This document shows positions 52,267 to 62,894 of a stretch of DNA of 64,000 nt, in pieces. Below the pieces are notes generated by a model that saw only the letters and a list, made by a program, of their open reading frames with translations, was not told the origin of the DNA and ran no database searches. Location of the stretch: assembly GCA_030710605.1 (NCBI GenBank), contig CP092874.1, forward strand, positions 45,906,665 through 45,970,664, in the 5' to 3' direction. How positions within the stretch are numbered: position 1 is the first letter of the stretch; each line of letters starts with the position of its first letter. A program made the translations under genes and the position numbers. The DNA comes from Cordylochernes scorpioides (Eukaryota; Arthropoda; Arachnida; Pseudoscorpiones; Chernetidae).

Positions 52267-52298
52267 TGCGTCAACATTGGAATTATCACTAGTTTTTC

Positions 52299-52397
52299 AC
52301 GCTTGTTCGGCGGTACATATACTAGAATTGGAGCGATACAGAGAGGATTAGCATGGCCCCTGCGCAAGGATGACACGCAAAATCGTGAAGCGTTCCA
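52299..52397 (+). ncRNA. U6: U6 snRNA retropseudogene
   Basis: About 99 nt closely match animal U6: CTTG-TTCGGCGGTACATATACT, then GATACAGAGAGGATTAGCA, TGGCCCCTGCGCAAGGATG and ACACGCAAAATCGTGAAGCG to TTCCA. It is flanked by the direct repeat CACTAGTTTTTC (52,287-52,298 and 52,396-52,407), and the left gypsy copy near 25,965 has an uninterrupted site. No U6 promoter (PSE/TATA) precedes it because upstream DNA is gypsy sequence. It is a retrocopy mobilised by LINE enzymes. Confidence 0.93.
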
Positions 52398-52407
52398 CTA
52401 GTTTTTC

Positions 52408-53700
52408 GAAATTCCACAGTATAATTAAATGCAGCTAATTTTAAGGACCATCTTTTAATTCTGGATGATGCACATATGGGAATTGGTTTATGAGGTGAAA
52501 ATATATGAATTAAGGGTCGGTTCTCTGTGACCAATAAAAATTTTCGTCCCAGTAAGTATTGTCTGAATTTCTCAACGCCAAAAGTTATGCTCAACGCTTT
52601 CTTTTCTAGTTGAGAGAAACGTTTTTCCGCTTCAGTCAATGTTCTAGAAGCAAAAGCTATAGGTCATTCTTCCTTTCTATCATTTCTATGACTCAGAATT
52701 ACGCCTAGTCCATAGTCCATTAATAATGATTTACATTTTTAAAATAACATTCTATATTCTTTCGTCCAATTCCATCTACAAATTTTATTCAAAATTTGAT
52801 AGAATAGCGCTAAAATGTTTGCTATATTCTTTATGAATCTATAATAATAGATTAAGAGTCCTATGAAAGATCTTAATTGCGAAACATTCTTTAGATTCAG
52901 GCGCCTCTATCACTGCTTTATTTTATTTTCTAAGGGATGCAGTCCATATTTATCCATTTTAAACCCTAAATATTCAACCGAATTCTTTTTAAATTCACAT
53001 TTATATCTGTTTAACTTTAAATATTTTTCTAGCAATTATCTAAACACTAGATCCAACTTTTGTTCATGATCTTCAAAGTTTTTTCCTGAAACCAAAATAT
53101 CATCTATGTAGCAAGCCACACCTGGCAAATCAGCAAATACACCTTCCATAATCCTCTGAAATTTATTTGGTGCTACCGCCACGTCATATGGTAGTCCTTA
53201 TAAAAAAAACAACCTCTTTGTTGTGTTTATATCAACAACAGCTTTGGCTTCTTCCGCTAACATTACTTGTAAGTAAGCCTGTGATAGGTCTAGAGTCGAA
53301 AATACGGTGCTTCTAGACAATTTTAAAAATATCTCATCGATCGATGGAAGGGGATACCTATCTAATTCTATTGCTTTATTATCTGTACATCTAAAATCAC
53401 CACATATACTTACACTACCATCCTTTTTTAATACTGGTACTATTGGAGCGGTCCAATATGCATGAAGTATAGGTTATAAAATGCCAGAATTCAATAAACG
53501 ATCAATTTCATTCTTTACTTTGTTTTTTTTAGAGAGAAAGGTAAATTTCTGGCCTTACAAAACACAAGAGTCACATCCTTTTTCAAATTAAAATTTATTT
53601 TAACATCCTTTAGACAGCCCAAATCTTTGTTAAACAAATCTGCATATCTATCAATCAAACTATTTCTATTAGATTCATTATTTAAAATTTTAATGCTAAA
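52408..53700 (-). pseudogene. gypsy RT and RNase H relic, right copy
   Basis: Minus frames give LIDRYADLFNKDLGCLKDVK and VFCKARNLPFSLKK (53,515-53,703), the YIDDILVSGKNFEDHEQ segment near 53,060-53,110, and RNase H (EKRFSQLEKKALSITFGVEK, VTENRPLIHIFSPH) near 52,500-52,640. RNase H here reads VTENRP where the left copy has TDNRP. Stops and frameshifts prevent function. Confidence 0.72.
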
Positions 53701-53753
53701 CAATCTAGAATAATCAAGTTTTAACTTTTTAAGTCATTCTCTTTCTAACAAAA

Positions 53754-54059
53754 TCACCTGGATTTTTCATGTACAACTATTAATCGTAAATATTGGTTGG
53801 CTTCTTTTACAAAAACATTTCTTTGCCCTATAATCTCAATGTATTTACCACAAAAGGATTTTAATCTTAAATTTGTTGGAAATAATTTTTTACCTTGCCA
53901 ATAAATCTTATAAATATATTTAGGTATTAACGTAACTGGACTTCCTGTATCTATTGTAAAGCACAAAGAATATTCATCTACTGTTAAATTTATTGTGGCA
54001 TCCGTTTCGCCCTGTACATAATATATAGAGTCCTTTTGTACAAATTTAGATCTCCACAT
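53754..54059 (-). CDS. gypsy aspartic protease, right copy (DTGS intact)
   Basis: A 101-codon frame matches the left copy but keeps the active site, CFTIDTGSPVTLIP, and LKSFCGKYIEIIGQRNVF. Only this domain is readable; the surrounding polyprotein is broken, so expression is unlikely. Confidence 0.75.
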   Translation of the reverse strand: MWRSKFVQKDSIYYVQGETDATINLTVDEYSLCFTIDTGSPVTLIPKYIYKIYWQGKKLFPTNLRLKSFCGKYIEIIGQRNVFVKEANQYLRLIVVHEKSR

Positions 54060-54182
54060 TTTTTTACTAGCTTTTCAGACCCTACTTAAATGACCCAGTT
54101 TTTTACATTTTAAAACAAGTCTTTGTTCTATGAAGGCAAACAGAGGCCACGATTGAATGTCTTTCACCACATCTATAAAACA

Positions 54183-54735
54183 CTAGGAATTGTGGCACGT
54201 AGCAACCTTCATCCCATCCCTCTAACCTCCCCAGACACCAACGCCAAAACCACCATAGCCATATGTCTAGAGAAGAATCTCATCGCGGTGTACTCGGCCT
54301 ACTGGCACGGCCTTAGAGCTGCCGATGATTTCACCCCTCTTCTGGAAGATACGATAAGACGGGCCTCTCTTCCAGTGATCCTGGGTATGGACACTAACGC
54401 TCACTCTACTACCTGGGGCATCGGTGCGAGGTTGGACTTCCGAGGTGCTAATGAAGAGTTCGCCAGCTTCAATGATCTTCATTTCTTGGGACCCCTGTGG
54501 TCTCTACCTGGTCAAATGGGCCTTTATCTTCTTCTATAGATGTAGCTCTGGCCTCCAGCTCACAGGCTATCCATGCCACTAGAGGTTTATTAGATGAGAT
54601 GGCCTTCACTGACCATATACCTATCTGGACAACATTCCTAGACATGGTCAATAACGAGACAAACTCCTTCTGGGTTGAATCCTCATGTAAAGAACAGACC
54701 TTTAAATCCTTCCTCAACTCTTCTCTCCACCTGGA
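54183..54735 (+). pseudogene. LINE endonuclease fragment (E4)
   Basis: After the gypsy breakpoint an endonuclease domain reads LIAVYSAYWHGL, LPVILGMDTNAHSTTWGIG, RGANEEFASFNDLHFL and, one frame over, NGPLSSSIDVALAS and MAFTDHIPIWTTFLD. These are the GDxNAH-type and SDH-type blocks of LINE endonucleases. GC content is higher than around it, like the ORF1 at 29 kb, so both may be one R1-like family. It is cut at 54,736 by the E3 insertion. The first 20 codons of the longer open frame are antisense gypsy and not part of it. Confidence 0.68.
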
Positions 54736-54863
54736 AACTACCCTATTACAACAACAACAAAAACCTTTATTAAGACACTATTGTCTTACAAGGGGATTCC
54801 CCTAAGAAGTTATATATGTACATGAGTGAGGAGGGAAAGCAATTTAGAGGGGAGGTGGAGCAA

Positions 54864-55319
54864 TCAGCCGTTTTCTGGGGAGTTGAGCACTTCTTCCCTC
54901 ATTTTATCAATCGCCTTGAAAAATTTTAAATATTTATAAACAAATTTTTTATCCAGCTGGAGAGTAGTAAATTTTATATACATGTTGTATTTATTATAGT
55001 GAGTTAGCCCCGAAATTTCGCGAATTTCCAGTCTCTTTTCCTGTAGGAATGGACAATGGAATAGATAATGAACCAAATTATTTTGGATGCCAGCATTGCA
55101 GAAGTAGAAATTTAAAGGGTCGCTGTTCCAAATTCCCGTGATATCCTCGGGGGAAAATAGCCATAGAATCTTTTGACGGGCTATAAATCGTTTAATTTTC
55201 AAAAGGAGGTTTGATAGTAAGTAGTCCTCCGTCATAAAGGAGCTACTTATAGATGGGTAGTGAATAAAATGAGATGAGTTTTGTATCTTAGCTCGGTCAA
55301 ATTGGAGTAGCTGGTCCAT
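54864..55319 (-). pseudogene. LINE C-terminal domain (E3)
   Basis: The 151-codon frame has PLNFYFCNAGIQNNLVHYLF and HCPFLQEKRLEIREI, the C-x-H-x-C tail of jockey/R1-type LINEs, preceded by FIARQKILWLFSPEDITGIW. It is the end of ORF2 and has its stop codon. Confidence 0.65.
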
Positions 55320-55542
55320 TGTGGTTTAAACTATACTAGGCATTTCTCCTCGCACAACCATATAATCTTCACAGTTCTTAAGAACAGAAAAACCCTAGAG
55401 TCAATGATGTTATTCAGGTTATAAATAAAGTTGTTTCCAGCTTTTCCCACAATTGAAACTTACTAGAGCTGGAATAAGCAAACATAAGGTAATCTTGTCC
55501 TGTTCAATTTTAAAATCCGTATCCAGAACTTTAGAATAAAGT

Positions 55543-56269
55543 TTAGAATAAAGTTAAACTTTTTGTTGATTTTAAATTAGATTTATGTGGTTTAGGAATT
55601 ACCTTTAGAGCTGCTCTTTTCCATTTCACCGGATGATACCCTTTTTGAATACATTTATTAAATAGTTTGCATAACATAAGCTTAAACCTGGAGCTCTTTT
55701 TAACATCAGAATAATAAATGATATTCATTATTTCTTCTTCTTCGATAATAATTATGCTTGGATTTTTTCATTCGTGGTTTAAAATTTCTAATTATTTGTT
55801 GTTGAAAATTGTCCAAATTAGGATCGTCTTCTGGATTTAAATCGTCCATTAATTTGGTCATTGTTCGCTCTTTTAGATATTCTGGTGAATTGTCAATTAT
55901 GGGAATTCCATTCTGTACATTTGAGGATCTTAATTTATTGAAGAACTTATAGGCATTTCAAAATGGCTTATCTGTGTAGTGTTCTTAAATAACGTTTCGC
56001 CAGTTAGTTCTTTTAGCTTTTTTTATTGCTTTAGTGTATTTGTTTCTTGCCAATTTAAATGTATTGTAACTGATTGTTTTATGACGGAAATGCAAGTTTC
56101 TGATATAATTAAAATGATTTTTCATTATTCCCAGCTCATTAGTCCACCAGTCAATTCTGGAGACATGGTTATTAATGGGGGATTTAACCTTCGAAGATTT
56201 ATATGTTGCTTCTCTCAATAAATTCATGAGTGCGTTCACTATCCCATCAATGTCTGCCTCATCTTCCAC
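55543..56269 (-). pseudogene. LINE linker and RT entry fragment (E3)
   Basis: Two frames are visible. One is a pre-RT linker at 55,985-56,269 (RIDWWTNELGIMKNHFNYIR, WTxEL being typical), and one an RT entry at 55,543-55,728 (CIQKGYHPVKWKRAALKVIP). RT motifs A-C are not found. The frames are out of register. Confidence 0.65.
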
Positions 56270-56538
56270 TTTGCTTATATCAATTTCCAGTCTGTTTGTA
56301 TCTTGTAATGATATGCTATTAGAAAAATATGCCCAATTCGCATATTTTTCGAAGAATTTCCACGTGGAGATTTGATTATTGAATAAATGACCATTCTTTA
56401 ACCTGATATCAAATTCAACAGCAACATGATCGGAAATATTAGTTAGATCAGAGGTATGCTAGTTATTTATTAAACAAAGTAAGTGTATATTCGAGATTGT
56501 GAGATCAATTATACTTACTCCGCGGCAGGAGGGTGTTT

Positions 56539-57522
56539 TCAGGTTATGTATAAAGAGATTATACATTCGTCTATAATAGGTTGTAATCTATATCCATTAG
56601 AGTTTATAACATTGTCAAACCATATAGTATATCTTGAATTAAAATCACCGCAAAGGATTACAGGTAGATTTATATACGTTTTGAGCAGATATCTAATAAA
56701 ATTTTGATGAACAGGTTTATAAGTATTCGGATGAATGTAGAAATTAGAAATAATTAATTTCGCTTTAACTGTAGAAATAGAAATGGTTGTACAAAAATAA
56801 TTTGTGATTTTTTCCTCTTTGCTGAACTTTATATTATTATTTAAAATTATAGTTGCCGAATATTTTTCCCCAGTTTTATTCGAACATATAATTTGAGAGT
56901 CCATATCATAAATAACATTTTCATGTAAAACATATGGTTCTTGAATCAAAAGAATGTCAGGTGAAGGATATTCACATATCAAACAAATTGTTAACGCGGG
57001 ATTCGATCCCGGTTCATGACTGTCTGGAAACGAGGGTGTTACCCACTCGTCCTTGTCTGGTGGGTCATCTCTAGTGTAGGCCTGTAGTTTACTTATCGCA
57101 ATAAAACCTTTTCTTACATTTTGTTGAATACATCTCACATTTTCAATCATATAGAATATTAATCTATTTAATATTAAGCTTTTAATTGTATTTGCTACAT
57201 AATTTCCCTCGTATATTTGTGAAAAATGTGTCCTTTGGATAATTCTGTCTATTTGTGATTTGTAAATCGGGCATTCACTTGAATTTGATTTATGGTTTGT
57301 AGAAAGGTTTTTAAATTTAGGGTGCTTAGAGAAATTGTGACAATTTTGTGCTTCACTACAGTTGTGGATACCCTGTACACCGCATATTTTACATATTTTA
57401 ATGTTTTGACAGTCTTTTGTTTTGTGGTTCGGATTAAATCCAAAACAATTTTGGCATTGTCTTACAAATATTCTGTCTTGTGTAGAACATCGCTCAAAAT
57501 CGGTGTATACCTCATTACCCAT
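56539..57522 (-). pseudogene. LINE knuckle region and endonuclease (E3), with tRNA-like insert
   Basis: One 327-codon frame starts in ORF1-type zinc knuckles (CQNCFGFNPNHKTKDC; CKICGVQGIHNC) and passes into the ORF2 endonuclease: CIQQNVRKGFIAISKLQ, PDILLIQEPYVLHENV and LPVILCGDFNSRYTIW. Between SKLQ and PDILLIQEPY, which are normally close, ~30 residues derive from a tRNA-like insert at 56,990-57,070 that keeps the frame. Fusion of ORF1 end and ORF2 in one frame suggests a deletion or shift at their boundary. The remaining endonuclease is cut off after GDFN. Confidence 0.7.
56990..57070 (-). tRNA. tRNA-like insert in LINE E3
   Basis: On the minus strand an A-box-like GAGTGGGTAACACCC is followed ~40 bases on by a perfect T arm, CGGGA-TCGAA-TCCCG. 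The rest of the cloverleaf does not fold well. It is a tRNA-derived SINE or tRNA pseudogene. Confidence 0.55.
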
Positions 57523-57653
57523 TTTTCTTAAAATTTGATAAACTTTAGGAGTTACCTTTATACTATATTGTGATATGGAGAGTTAAGCCCATTCGCGGTA
57601 CAACGACGAGCGATGCCAAACACGTCTGCACAGTTGGCTTCAGAAGCCATATA

Positions 57654-59966
57654 TCGATTATGTGATTATGTTTATTTTAATTAATTTGAAAAAATTCAGC
57701 TATCCCTGATCATTTATTTTACTCTGGAATGCCGTCACTGAAGGATAAAGTACTCTTGGTGAAATTTTCTTCAGAATCTTCCAGTGAAGCTTTACGAGCG
57801 TTTTCGTAACTTTAAAGGTATTCAAAGCGGCAAAGGACCCATTAGTTGCTACTCTCTAAGGCGAATGATAAAGAATTTTGTGGAGACTGGATCTCTGGAA
57901 GCAAAACCTCGGAGTGGAAGAACATCGACACGCAAGTCAGTGGCTGTTACGGTTTCGCAGAATATTGAAGCTATTGAAACGTTGTCCAGGTATGGAGACG
58001 TAAGTGCTCGACAAACGGAGATTTCCTATGAAACAGTTTGGAGTGCACTAAGAATTTTTCTAAAAAATACCCGTACAAAATTCAAAGATTTCACGAGCTA
58101 AAAGTCGGCGATTTTGAGAAGCGCCAAAAATTTGCTGCATGGGTTTTCCGGCAAATTGATATTGATGAAAACTGGCTGTCGAATGTTCTGTGAACAGATT
58201 CAGCTCACCTTTCTCTAAAGGGAGAAGTCAACACTCAAAACAGCCGCATTTGGGCAACAGAAAACCCTAGGATTTTACAGAAATGCCACTTCATCAGCCC
58301 AGAGTTACAGTTTGGTGTGGGTTCACTTCTTCTCTTATTATTGGGCCATTTTTCTTTGAAGAAATAAATGGAAGAACTTTTAAAACCGTTTTTGTAACTG
58401 GTGAACGTTATGTTCAACTTTTGAGAGAAAAGGTTATCCCCATATTGCAGGACAGACAAGCACTGAGCTAAATAACATTCATGCAAGATGGAGGACCTCC
58501 TCATATCTCCCGCGGTGCCAAACAATTGCTGAAGGATACGTTCGGTGAAGATCGTGTGATAATTCGCCACTTCATACACCAGTGGCCTTCAATATCACCA
58601 GACTTGACGCCTTGCGAATTTTGGCTATAGGGGTACATTAAGTCGCGTGTTTATCGATGCCGGCCTACCACATTGGCCATGTTGAAGGCTTCTATCAGAC
58701 GGCACGTTTTCATCAATTTCAACAGATATGTTATTTAATGCTGTTCAATCTGTCATCTATCGTCTGCAGACGGTGTTTGAGAATGAAGGGCGCCACATTG
58801 AGCAAGGATTGTGATCTAATACAAGAGACAAGGCCTCCAAGAGACAAGTTACCTCATGTGTTATATAAGCTGCCATGCATTATATTATCTACCAATATTT
58901 TGAAGCTCTTTGTGTTGGGTTATGGGTAAATAAATTCTGTCCCCACATCTTGTCTCTTTTTTATTTGTGAACAGTAATTTTTGTTTGTTTGTCATTTGCT
59001 CACATCTTATATTATGTCGTGCAGACCAAAGTGTTATAACATCTCGAATAACACTGGTACACACAATTTTGCCCCTTATGTTTAGTTTATCGCTTTTCGC
59101 TCATTAAAAGAAATAGCATAAGGAATATTCTCTGTAACCCCCCACCTTTAGAAATTTTGCGCAAAAAAATAATGCAAAATGATTTTACTACCACGTTTTT
59201 CAACGCAAAAGGTCGTTTTAAAAATGATTTTTATTTGAGGGGATACATTTTTAAAAATTGTGTACAGTATAATAAGCAATGATAACATTTGACAAGCCCA
59301 TAGGATATTTAGAATAAAGTACGACAAATATTATTTGCCACTTCCCTCTATATTTTATTTGTTGGATCATGACAAATATCCAGTTAAATAGTCAAGTGTC
59401 GCCAATTAGTCAAGAAACTACACATTCCTTATAGCAAGAAATCCTATTAGTAGTGCCATCATAAATTTTGGTACTATATTAACATTTCAAAAAATCGTGT
59501 ATTGATTTCAGCTCTGTTTTTCAAACATTCAATATATTTCACAAAACTCTATCTAAAATATAAATATTTTTTGCCACATGTTTTAAAATGCAAATACCTA
59601 TTTTACATATCTCAGATTGTATTTGAAAATCGCCAACCAATTCTTTTACTATTGGCGAAATTGTGTTTTATTAATTTATCATTGGATATTATTCGGATTC
59701 TTTCCTGGTATACAAAAAGGAAAAAAAACGTGTCGATCAGTTATATTTTTCAATTAATCAAACAATTTGGCCGCTGAATCTCTGATTCTTATAGAGCGCC
59801 ATCTAGCGAATGAAATTGAAACTAAAATCAATTTCGAATTTCTCAATTTTTGCCATAAAAGATCATATTGCATCCTGAACACAATGGTGTTTACCGCATT
59901 GCTCTGGCGCAAATATTTGCGGAGTTATTAATTTTTAAAGTTGTGCGGGACTTTTGGATCACCCTG
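57654..59966 (+). mobile_element. mariner-like element with transposase relic (copy B)
   Basis: It enters in the 5' leader (TATCGATTATG) and continues through the transposase from 57,729 to the 3' terminal repeat, ending GGATCACCCTG then TA at 59,967. The first ~500 bp, including the 5' terminal repeat, are missing. It is the most complete copy of the family here. Confidence 0.85.
57729..58815 (+). pseudogene. Tc1/mariner-superfamily transposase relic
   Basis: From ATG 57,729 frames give an N-terminal helix-turn-helix half (FKGIQSGKGPISCYSLRRMI, FVETGSLEAKPRSGR, EISYETVWSALRIFLK), then the catalytic part. TDSAHLSL stands where DEAHF is expected, then HQPRVTVWCGFTSSLIIGPF, MQDGGPPHISRGAKQLL and SISPDLTPCEFW. 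There are 37 residues between the second and third Asp, a DD37D spacing. Stops (TAA 57,810; TAG 58,628) and shifts disable it. The role was cut-and-paste transposition at TA sites. Confidence 0.82.
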
Positions 59967-62810
59967 TATATGATATATACATTCCCTTTATGGAATATGT
60001 TTTAACTCAGTTGTGTGGTAAAGGTAAAAAAAACTAACGACTTCTGTAATAGGATTCCCGTCCTGTCTTGGGCGTGGCGGACTCTCAATAAAACTTTATT
60101 GCTTTGTTTTATATTACATGATGGCCAAACTGGGACGTTGAATTGTATCTACATGTTGGGGCTGTTGCACCTTTTATAATTATGTTACATATGAATATAT
60201 AGTGTGTATTGTGAAATATATCATTAAATATATCCTATGATAAATATAAAAATATATTTGCTTATTGTTTTTGATAGAGAGAATTATATATTGAACATTT
60301 TCTTGATTTTTGAATACTCGTACATTAATACTTTTATGATATTGTTATGCAGTCGTGGTGGTGGTGCCATGTCCATGGAGTAGATCAGATCATTCCGTGC
60401 ACCCTGATCACAATGCCGTTATGCAGTGTTGGAAAATTAAATAAAATCAACTTTGAATCATAATATGCGTTAATTGTGTAAATGGAGTATTGAATACATA
60501 ATTTGATAAACTACTACCTGATTTAAGGCGAGGAGAGAGACAGAATAAATAAAATAAATGATTAAATACAAGTTCAAATATTTACATAATTACAAAATAT
60601 TAGAGCCGGCCAACGGAAAAACAACAACAATGAGTTTATAAAGAAAAAGCGGCTACATCTGGCTGTCGACTTCACAGAGTAGTGTATAATATATTAAAGT
60701 CAAATTTTAGTAAGCTACAATCAGTCTACTTCTTTAAACTAAAAATTCAAACATTTTTTAAAAGTTAAAGTTAATTTAGAAGTGATATAAAATATTAAAC
60801 CCATTTCTAATTTCAAATTTATATTTTATTAAATCAATTTATCTCGTCCCCCTTTTTAATGAACATATATTTAATAATATGAAAGTTAGAAAAAAAGATA
60901 TCAAACAAAAGAAGGAAATTTATTGAAGAAAACATACTTTTAATTAGATCTAATTTATGAATACAAATTGATGAAATAAAAAATATCTTATCCATAATTT
61001 GCAGTAAGGTGCTTTTAAATTATAGTCCAAGTAAATTATGATATTATATATATTTTATTACATTAATGGTTGCAAGTTGTTTTTAGACCAAGTGCTAAGT
61101 GAAATTTTCAACCTGTAATTCCAATCCGCGTTATTGATCACATTGGTTTATCCTTATATTAACAAATTGAATTTTAAAAACATTTTAATATTTGTATTAT
61201 AATTCAGCTTTTATCATTTAAAATATAATATCGTGTCTTGTGTCAAATTTCAAACATACAATAACAATTCTATGTCGCTTTGAAATTGGATATTATAATT
61301 AAATACGGTTTACTTTAGCTCAATTAGGATTAACTGAATTACATTGTTATTTAATATTTTCTCTCTCTCCCCAAGTATATTCCCCTCATTATATATTGCC
61401 ACGTGGAAAATTAGGAAAGACAAACTTGGGGATGACACATCAATTTATTTAAGGCAAGAACAAACTATGAATGATAAACAAAAGATAAAAAACGAGGGAA
61501 AATTAACTGAGTAACAAAATATAAACATAAAAAATGATACTATGTTAATAAAATAATAAATACATTGCTACAATATTTTCAATCTAAATATCAATTTTTA
61601 TAATCGTTTTTTTTTTCGCGAATTTTAAATTTTTAATATATATCCTTAATATAAATCTTGGAGTATTGAAGAATCTTGAAGTATATTAATTACATTGTCA
61701 ATTTCTGATTCACTTTAGCAAGTATTACGGAATCATTCAATGTAAGATAGAAGTTGTAAAAATAAAATCGCAAGGAAAAGTTATACCACGAGAAAAAAAG
61801 CGAAAATGCTAAAATTTTTATATTGAATTTAAGAAATTTTAGCCTTTACATTTTTCTCGTAATGTGAAATATATCTTCAGTTTCCTTTACAACAATGTAA
61901 TTTTATTGTATCATTTACATATATGCATGCATGTCGTATTTGCATATATCATCTATATTAAAATTCTTCTTTGATACATTCTCTGAACATTTGTACCAGC
62001 ACATTTCCCAGAGCTCTAAGGAAGAGAACAGTGAGACGCCATTCGCCAAATATAGGAAAATAAACAATTCAAGAGAGGTTGGTGTTATGTTTGAAAACAT
62101 TTTCCAGATGGAGGTAATCCTAAAATGGCTTTTTAAATAAACAAATCTTTTTAGGTTCTTCTTCAAGCCATTTGGATTGAGACACATTTCTTTATTTCAT
62201 TATGAATATGGGAAGATTTAACATAAAAACTATTTTTTTCAGTCACATTTTCCATTGCAGCAAAGTTCCAAAAGGAGCCTAAAAGAATTTATTCTTACAA
62301 CTTGACTAAAGATTTCTTATTTTCTTTTAAAATGGATGTTTCTCTCGGATGTTTAACCAATCTAACTTCAGATTTCCTATTTTAGAGAGTTCTCTCTCTT
62401 CTTATTTTGTTACAAAACCATCTGCATCCTTTGACCAATCAGATTTCTTCATCAAATCTCAAATATAATGTATTCTATATTTATATTCCCAATTTGATTA
62501 TTTTACTCCATTCTTCACTTTCTTTTCAGCCATTTCTTACTCGCATGTTCTGGTAATTGTACTCTTTTCTAATAATGGAATAACATTCGAATCTTATTGA
62601 AAGTTTTATTTGATACTTTTCCTCTCTCTCTCTATCTTAATTTCTCATTTTCTCATAATTAGTGCGGACTGTGCACTTTACATGTATTGACAAGATGTAA
62701 ATAAAATATTTAAAAAATTGTCAATTGTCTCCCTATCTTTAATTTCAATTTTCTACCTATATATATTATTATATGAAAGAATAATAAATCATTTTCAACT
62801 CTCTCTCTAG
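59967..62810. other. AT-rich region, no gene recognised
   Basis: No coding potential beyond chance frames. At 61,400-61,460 the AAAATTAGGAAAGACAAAC repeat recurs (also 35,270 and 37,200). CT-rich microsatellite patches occur near 62,620 and 62,795-62,810. Confidence 0.55.
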
Positions 62811-62894
62811 GCCGTGTGGCCACGCGGCGCGTGAGCTCCGCGTTCTTATGAGAAAGAGATCGAGGCAATGTAGATTAGTAACCCCTATGGGGTA

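Larger units (their letters stand above)
50633..54182 (-). mobile_element. gypsy LTR retrotransposon (right copy, 5' truncated)
   Basis: Inverted copy of 24,345-27,598 with one LTR at 50,633-50,800. It is cut inside the gag knuckle region near 54,182 and joined there to another LINE fragment. RT entry, RNase H, integrase and the Pro-rich tail are all recognisable, with stops. A U6 retrocopy lies at 52,299-52,397. Confidence 0.85.
54736..57540 (-). mobile_element. LINE E3 (internally deleted)
   Basis: A minus-strand LINE runs from a gag-like knuckle region (57,522) through endonuclease and RT fragments to a C-terminal domain and a 3' end with CTTAATAAAGG followed by TTTTTGTTGTTGTTG at 54,736-54,758. 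The RT palm is largely missing between 55,320 and 55,540. It is inserted in the E4 endonuclease fragment and abuts mariner copy B at its 5' side. Confidence 0.72.

Noticed and set aside
54123-54182. N-terminal 20 codons of the open frame at 54,123 as part of the endonuclease
   Set aside because: The DNA is the antisense strand of the truncated gypsy gag region; homology to the endonuclease starts only after 54,182.
48862-57736. Matching ~80-bp stretches at 48,862-48,932 and 57,654-57,736 as a long target duplication
   Set aside because: They differ at roughly a dozen places including indels, and both are simply the mariner 5' leader in two separate copies.
58235-58579. 114-codon minus frame over the mariner transposase
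   Set aside because: It is the antisense of the transposase catalytic region, whose plus-strand reading has the DD37D motifs.
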